DNA of 64,000 bases, from NCBI RefSeq assembly GCF_000412635.1, contig NZ_ASTG01000024.1:1-64000 (forward strand). The letters are read 5' to 3'. Below, one piece after another: positions 59,327-64,000 of this stretch. The notes beneath the pieces were generated by a model. The model had not been told where the DNA came from and searched no databases. It saw only the letters and a program-made list of their open reading frames with translations. Numbering within the stretch: the first letter of the stretch is position 1; each line of letters opens with the position of its first letter. The stretch is from Sphingobium bisphenolivorans (lineage in GTDB: Bacteria; Pseudomonadota; Alphaproteobacteria; Sphingomonadales; Sphingomonadaceae). A program made the translations under genes and the position numbers.

Positions 59327-62131
59327 ATGGCTGCCAAGCCTCTCGTTCTCACGTCCGCGTCCCTGCTCGCCCTCATCACCGCGAGCGCCCACGCCCAGAC
59401 CGCAACAATGCCCGCCGCGCAGGCCAGCGCGCCTGCTGAAGGCGAGGAGATCGTCGTCACCGGTGTGCGCGCCTCCATCGTCGGCGCGCTGAACGTCCGC
59501 AAGGAATCGACCCAGATCGTGGACTCGATCGTGGCGGAAGATGTCGGCAAATTGCCCGACAACAACGTCATCGAAGCCTTGCAGCGCATCACCGGCGTTC
59601 AGGTCAGCGACCGCGCAGGCGGTGAAGCCGGGGCGATCTATATACGCGGCCTGCCGGACGCGCTGACCACGCTCAATGGCCGGAACATCTTCACCGCCGA
59701 TGACCAGGCCTTCGCGCTTCAGGACATTTCCGCCAACCTCGTGAAGCAGGTCGACGTCTACAAGACCCGCTCGGCGGACCAGATCGAAACCGGTCTTGCC
59801 GGCCAGATCAACGTCAACACGCGGCGTCCGTTCGACTTTGACGGCTTTGCCGTGTCCGGGCTCGTCCGTGGCATCTACAATGAACAGGCGGAAAGCTACA
59901 ACCCCAACGTCGCGCTGCTCGTTAGCGACCGCTGGGAAACCGGGATCGGCGACATCGGCATCCTGGTGAACGGCAGCTACACGCGCACCAAGTACCGGGA
60001 CCAGACTGTGACGGCCGGCGCGCTCGTTCCCTTCGCTACAGAAAATCCACCGGCAGGATCGGGCTTCGCTCCACTTGAGCGCATCTTTCCTGGTGCGGGC
60101 AATGTGAATTGGCAGCCGGGCCTTGACCGCGGCCTTCCTACCGCTGCCGGATCGACGCTCGCCATCAATGGCATCAACGTTCCTTATTATCTGTCGCGCG
60201 ACGCCGTGTTCAGCTCGGACCTCTACGGCAAGCGGGAGCGCCCCTCCTTCAACGTCGCGCTGCAGTGGGCGCCCAACAGCAGTTCGGTCTATACCGCCGA
60301 AGTCTTCTATGCCGGGTTCCGGGGCCAGACCTTCAACAGCCTGCAGTTCAGCTTCGTCGATTGGTGGGGCAACCCGGGGCCAGTCACTCTCTATGACGGC
60401 ACCAACATCGTCAGAACCCGCAGCGATGTGGCCGATGTCTATGGCTTCAACAGCGGCGATTTCGGCACGACCAAGACTGACAGCTTCGTCTATGCGCTGA
60501 ACGGCAAGTGGGATTTGGGCGATCGCGGCAAGATCGTCGGTGACATCGCCTATCAGACCAGCAAAGTGAAAACGTCCTTCATCGCCATGCGCACGGATCG
60601 GGTGGCGGGCGCGATCAGCACCGACTTCAACGCCGGCGGTGGCATCCCCTCCTATCATTTCGACGATGATTCGCTGCTGACCGACCCCAGCGTCTGGAAC
60701 GTGGCGCAGTTGTACGACAACGCCAACGAAGACAAGGGCAGCGCCATCACGGGCACGCTTGACGGCTACTACACATGGGACGACGGCTTCCTGCGCCAGA
60801 TCAAGGCCGGCATCCGCATCGACCAGCGCAAGGCCTCAAGCTCCCTGCGGACGCAGGATGCCGGTGCGCCGCTGGTCAGCACGACGCTCGCCGGCCTGGG
60901 CCAGGATGCTGCCTTCACCAACTCGGACTTTTATCAAGGCCGCGCCGATGTACCCGATAGCTGGACGCTCGCCAGCGGCTATTGGCTGCACGACAATGCC
61001 GACATGGTGCGTGGCCTCTACGGGCTGAGGACGTCCGACCAGCTGTCGCTGCAAAAGGTGTTCGACATCGATGAAAACACCATCGCCGCTTATGTTCAGG
61101 CTGATGGCGAGCTGTCCATCTTCGGCCGGCCGCTGAAATTGCAGGCGGGGGTGCGCTACGTCACGGTCGATACGGACTATAATTTCTTCGACCGACTGAA
61201 TGGCGGCGCGCGGACCAGTGTATCATCTGGGTCGAGCCGCTGGCTGCCCAGCTTCACGGCACGCTATGAGATTTTCGACAATCTGCGCCTGCGCTTCAAT
61301 TATGGCGAGACGCTGCGTCGGCCGAACTTCACCGACATCAACCCCAACTACAACCTGACCGGCGATCTCACCAATGTGGGCTATGGCAGCGGCACAGCCG
61401 GCACCGCGTCGCTGAAGCCGACCCATTCGAAGAATTTCGACGTTGCCCTCGAATGGTATTTCGACCGTGAAAGCGCGATCACCCTTACCGGTTTCCGCCG
61501 CGAGATCGACGGATTGGTCGTGCCGCTCACTGTCATGGAGACCATCCCGAACAACGGCATCGTTGCGGGTGCGACGAACAACTTCGCGATCACCCGCCCG
61601 GTCAATGCTTCCAATGGCGTGCTCAAGGGACTGGAACTGGGTCTGACCTACTTCCCACGCTATCTGCCCGGTCCGCTCAAGGGTCTGGGTTTCGTGGGCA
61701 GCGTGACGGTGCTGGATTCGAAGCAGAATATCCCGCTCTCGGATTCGGCCGGAAACATCGTCGGCCAGGCAAGCTCTTCCTTCTTCGGGGTGTCGGATCT
61801 CAGCTACAATGCGACGCTCGCCTATGACAACGGCCCGATCGGCGCGCGTCTGTCCTATATCTGGCGCAAGGAGTTTCTTCGCCAGAACGAAGCCCGCCTG
61901 TTCGCCAACCCGATCGGCATCTGGCGCAGCCCGGAAAAGAGCCTGGACTTCCAGCTCACCTGGAACGTCAACGACAAGATCGGTGTGACCTTCGACGCGG
62001 TGAACCTCACCAAGGCGAAGCAGCAGACCTACTATAAATTCGAGGATGTCGGCGGTCCCGAGCAGTTCAACTTAGGCACCACATTGCTCGCCCGCACCTT
62101 TGCCCTGGGTGTCCGCTTCAAGTTCGACTGA
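59327..62131 (+). CDS. TonB-dependent receptor, probable arabino-oligosaccharide uptake
   Basis: The 934-residue receptor has a signal peptide (cleavage near AHAQ-TA), a plug domain with EEIVVTGVRASIVGALNVRKESTQIVDSIVAEDVGKLPDNNVIEALQRITGVQV and YIRGLPDALTTLNGRNIF, and a long beta-barrel ending ...FALGVRFKFD with terminal aromatic/charged pattern. This is the carbohydrate-type class (IVAEDVGKLPDNN motif) found in sphingomonads, Caulobacter and Xanthomonas. Location beside arabinan enzymes and a shared operator predicts arabinan oligomers as ligand. AGGAGAGGG precedes the ATG. Confidence 0.93.
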   Translation: MAAKPLVLTSASLLALITASAHAQTATMPAAQASAPAEGEEIVVTGVRASIVGALNVRKESTQIVDSIVAEDVGKLPDNNVIEALQRITGVQVSDRAGGEAGAIYIRGLPDALTTLNGRNIFTADDQAFALQDISANLVKQVDVYKTRSADQIETGLAGQINVNTRRPFDFDGFAVSGLVRGIYNEQAESYNPNVALLVSDRWETGIGDIGILVNGSYTRTKYRDQTVTAGALVPFATENPPAGSGFAPLERIFPGAGNVNWQPGLDRGLPTAAGSTLAINGINVPYYLSRDAVFSSDLYGKRERPSFNVALQWAPNSSSVYTAEVFYAGFRGQTFNSLQFSFVDWWGNPGPVTLYDGTNIVRTRSDVADVYGFNSGDFGTTKTDSFVYALNGKWDLGDRGKIVGDIAYQTSKVKTSFIAMRTDRVAGAISTDFNAGGGIPSYHFDDDSLLTDPSVWNVAQLYDNANEDKGSAITGTLDGYYTWDDGFLRQIKAGIRIDQRKASSSLRTQDAGAPLVSTTLAGLGQDAAFTNSDFYQGRADVPDSWTLASGYWLHDNADMVRGLYGLRTSDQLSLQKVFDIDENTIAAYVQADGELSIFGRPLKLQAGVRYVTVDTDYNFFDRLNGGARTSVSSGSSRWLPSFTARYEIFDNLRLRFNYGETLRRPNFTDINPNYNLTGDLTNVGYGSGTAGTASLKPTHSKNFDVALEWYFDRESAITLTGFRREIDGLVVPLTVMETIPNNGIVAGATNNFAITRPVNASNGVLKGLELGLTYFPRYLPGPLKGLGFVGSVTVLDSKQNIPLSDSAGNIVGQASSSFFGVSDLSYNATLAYDNGPIGARLSYIWRKEFLRQNEARLFANPIGIWRSPEKSLDFQLTWNVNDKIGVTFDAVNLTKAKQQTYYKFEDVGGPEQFNLGTTLLARTFALGVRFKFD

Positions 62132-62175
62132 GTGCCCGATGGGCGCGGTGCCTCCCCGCCGCGTCCAAATCCCGC

Positions 62176-62228
62176 GGCGGTCGTTTCGGGACGTTTCTCC
62201 GGTCCCGGGACGACCGCCGTCCCTTTTA
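62176..62228 (+). terminator. long rho-independent terminator after TonB receptor
   Basis: GGCGGTCGT (62176-62184) and CGGGAC pair with GTCCCG and ACGACCGCC (ending 62218) around a GTTTCTCCG loop, then CCCTTTTAG follows. The remaining gap to 62586 shows no gene. Confidence 0.8.
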
Positions 62229-62586
62229 GAGGCTCTGTCATCAGGCCGATGACGCGGAGACGAGCCGCTCCGCACAGCCGGTCGGGCGCCGCTTTGCAGC
62301 TTGCCTGCTTCCTAGATAACGACGTCAAACGCACCCGCGCCGGACGCGCATCGTTCCTGCCTGATCTGTTAAAGCCGCTGGCGTATATGCCGGCGATGAT
62401 GGAACGCGCCCAATGCCCGCTTGACCAACTGACCCAGACCCCTCTCCTTCCATTTTGCGGAAGAGCTTAGCGGCAGCATGCGCGGCCACATTATGTCGTT
62501 CGGTATCCGTAACAAGTAACGCCGTAAAATGGGCGCTAGCGGCGTAGCCAAGTGTTGGCGCAGGCCTGCAACTCCAACCCGTTCCA

Positions 62587-63264
62587 TCACGCCTGGGCGA
62601 GGCGATAACCAATTCCCGGCTCGTTCCGGATCAGAACGGGCTGCGACGGATCAGCCTCGATCTTCAGACGCAGCGCGCGCACGGCGACGCGAAGATATTC
62701 GACGTCGTCACGGTGCGCCTTGCCCCAGACGCGCTCAAGCAAGGAAGCATGAGTAAGCACCCGCCCACCTGCCTCGACCAATGCTTGCAGCAACGCATAC
62801 TCCTTGGGCGTCAAGGAAACCGGGCTGTCGCGTACTTCGACTTCGTGGCGCTCCGGAACCATCCGGATCGGGCCATGGCACAACTCTGGCCCAGTTGCCG
62901 TTCCCTTCCCGAGCCGCAGCGCCACGCGCAGCCGAGCGCGCAACTCGTCCCCATCAAAAGGCTTGGTGACATAGTCGATCGCGCCAAGATCCAGGGCGGC
63001 TACTTTTTCGGCCACGTCGTCACGCGCGGAGACGACGATGATCGGAACGGACGACACGGTCCGAATGGCGGTAATCAGTTCCAGCCCATCTCGATCGGGC
63101 AGGCCAAGATCAAGCAGAACCGCATCGATCCCGCCTTGGGTAATTGCGGCCATGGCAGCACGGCCATTTGCGCCACAGACGGCCTCATGTCCATCGTGCG
63201 CGAGCACCACGCCAAGCAGGCGCAGAATTGCTGGTTCATCATCGATGCAAAGGATGCGGCTCAC
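62587..63264 (-). CDS. kdpE: KdpE-like OmpR-family response regulator
   Basis: The receiver domain begins SRILCIDDEPAILRLLGVVL with phospho-acceptor Asp in VLLDLGLPDRDGLEL and the conserved Lys in YVTKPFDGDEL. The C-terminal winged helix has VSLTPKEYALLQALVEAGGRVLTHASLLERVWG and VRALRLKIEADPSQPVLIRNEPGIGYRL, matching KdpE. It should switch on the kdpFABC high-affinity K+ ATPase. The start is GTG at 63264, overlapping the kinase stop by four bases (GTGA). No kdpABC genes lie within the window. Confidence 0.9.
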   Translation of the reverse strand: MSRILCIDDEPAILRLLGVVLAHDGHEAVCGANGRAAMAAITQGGIDAVLLDLGLPDRDGLELITAIRTVSSVPIIVVSARDDVAEKVAALDLGAIDYVTKPFDGDELRARLRVALRLGKGTATGPELCHGPIRMVPERHEVEVRDSPVSLTPKEYALLQALVEAGGRVLTHASLLERVWGKAHRDDVEYLRVAVRALRLKIEADPSQPVLIRNEPGIGYRLAQA

Positions 63265-64000
63265 ATCGCCTCCCTGCCGGCTAGTGGCATGGTCACGGCA
63301 AGAGAGGTTCCGCCATCGAGCGTGGAATTGACGGACACCGTCATCCCCATTGCATCGGTAAATCCCTTGACTATGGCAAGGCCCAGCCCGCTGCCGTCCT
63401 CCCGGTCGCCGCCCTCAAGCCGGATGAAGCGTTCAAAGACGCGTGTTCGGTCGTCAAAGGGAATGCCCGGCCCATCATCAACGACACTGAACAGCACGAC
63501 ATCTTCCGTAGCGCGCGCCAAGAGCGTCACGCAACTGCGCGCGTGTTTGAGCGCATTGTCCAGCAGGTTGGTGATCACGTGATGCAGCAATAGCGGGTCT
63601 CCTGTCACGAAAGGCAGATCAGCCGGAATGTCTCGTTCGACAGCAATCCATTGCGGAACCATTAGTGCGTTCACAGCAGAACTGACGGCGTCGACCAGGT
63701 CCACACTTTCCATTGCGGGAGCGAGCGAACCAGCCTCGATCCGCGCGGCTCCGATAAGATCGGTCATCATCCTGTCAAGGCGCTGCGCGGCACCTAGCGC
63801 GTCACGCGCGTCGGGATGGTTCTGCGCCAGTATGGCAAGGCGTCCAGTAATAACGGTAAGGGGCGTTCGGAAGTCGTGTGCCAGCGAGGCGAGGAACGCG
63901 CGGCGCAGTCGATCCGCCTCTTCAAGCCGTTCACGCTCCCGTCGTTCGGTTTCCAGTGCATGGCGATCGCCACTCTGGCCCAGCAGGATGCACAGCTGTC
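63261..64000 (-). CDS. kdpD: KdpD-like sensor histidine kinase, partial (5' end beyond right edge)
   Basis: The open frame runs from the window edge to TGA at 63261-63263. The visible protein has a coiled linker (LETERRERERLEEADRLRRAFL), the phospho-acceptor segment LASLAHDFRTPLTVI, and the ATPase domain: VITNLLDNALKHA (N box), VVDDGPGIPFDD (G1), FIRLEGGDREDGSGLGLAIVKG (F/G2). The order and the RLEGGDREDGSGLGL segment match KdpD, which reads K+ limitation. Sensor regions lie outside the window, so the name rests on the C-terminus and the KdpE partner. Confidence 0.85.
   Translation of the reverse strand, partial: QLCILLGQSGDRHALETERRERERLEEADRLRRAFLASLAHDFRTPLTVITGRLAILAQNHPDARDALGAAQRLDRMMTDLIGAARIEAGSLAPAMESVDLVDAVSSAVNALMVPQWIAVERDIPADLPFVTGDPLLLHHVITNLLDNALKHARSCVTLLARATEDVVLFSVVDDGPGIPFDDRTRVFERFIRLEGGDREDGSGLGLAIVKGFTDAMGMTVSVNSTLDGGTSLAVTMPLAGREAM

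Noticed and set aside
62219-62586. short open frames between the TonB receptor and kdpE
   Set aside because: No start signal, no recognisable product, and overlapping frames on both strands.
1-64000. CRISPR arrays, rRNA genes, riboswitches
   Set aside because: No regularly spaced direct repeats, rRNA segments or known riboswitch cores were seen.

Overview
The window reads as chromosome of a high-GC alphaproteobacterium, most likely a sphingomonad (Sphingobium/Sphingomonas type). This is inferred from protein families and gene neighbourhoods: two carbohydrate/nutrient-type TonB-dependent receptors, a BapA-like type I secreted adhesin, yajC-secD-secF, a Kdo gene pair, FucP-type sugar permease and a non-phosphorylating arabinose route. 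No database search was possible.

Layout. 1-7.8 kb is an accessory segment, visibly more A/T-rich than the rest and full of unrecognised genes. It also carries an SRAP (YedK/HMCES-like) protein, a membrane protein with a degenerate nuclease-fold domain and an HNH endonuclease with a ScoMcrA-like head. It ends inside comM: only the first ~31 codons of comM survive at 7810-7902, so this looks like one end of a genomic island or transposon inserted in comM. 8-13.3 kb is core: rlmE, ppx, an Mth938-domain gene with an apparent CTG start, secF, secD, yajC. 13.4-14.5 kb has tRNA-Pro(GGG) followed by an orphan endolysin/holin pair. 14.5-22.9 kb holds a histidine phosphatase, kdsB, kdsD, a UDP-glucuronate-epimerase-like gene, two CelD/BioF2-type acetyltransferases around a cupin gene, a DUF962 protein and a class A beta-lactamase-like serine hydrolase. 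ung follows.

23.7-34.5 kb is a single leftward type I secretion operon: TolC-like outer membrane factor, ABC exporter, HlyD adaptor and a 2066-residue RTX/BapA-like adhesin with three ~346-residue tandem repeats. 34.6-36 kb has a methyltransferase and an exoribonuclease, then a decayed IS6-family transposase. 36.4-42.4 kb pairs a TonB receptor with an N-acyl-D-amino-acid deacylase, a divergent AraC regulator and a wrecked SDR gene. 42.5-48 kb contains tRNA-Ser(GGA), ald, a TauE/SafE permease, a phospholipase D-type synthase, rpoZ (TTG start) and a nitroreductase.

48.1-62.2 kb is an L-arabinan/L-arabinose utilisation locus: LacI regulator, SMP-30 lactonase, aldose epimerase, FucP-like permease, FadR-type GntR regulator, Gfo/Idh arabinose dehydrogenase, GH51, two GH43 enzymes and a large TonB receptor. 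Two repeated DNA motifs link the parts. TACTC-N2-A-type sites lie at the promoters of the permease, the GntR/dehydrogenase pair and the TonB receptor. AACGTTGTC-type sites lie at lacI and at the start of galM. The enzymes suggest extracellular/periplasmic arabinan breakdown, uptake, then oxidation to L-arabinonate. 62.6-64 kb has a KdpE-like regulator and the 3' part of a KdpD-like kinase running off the right edge.
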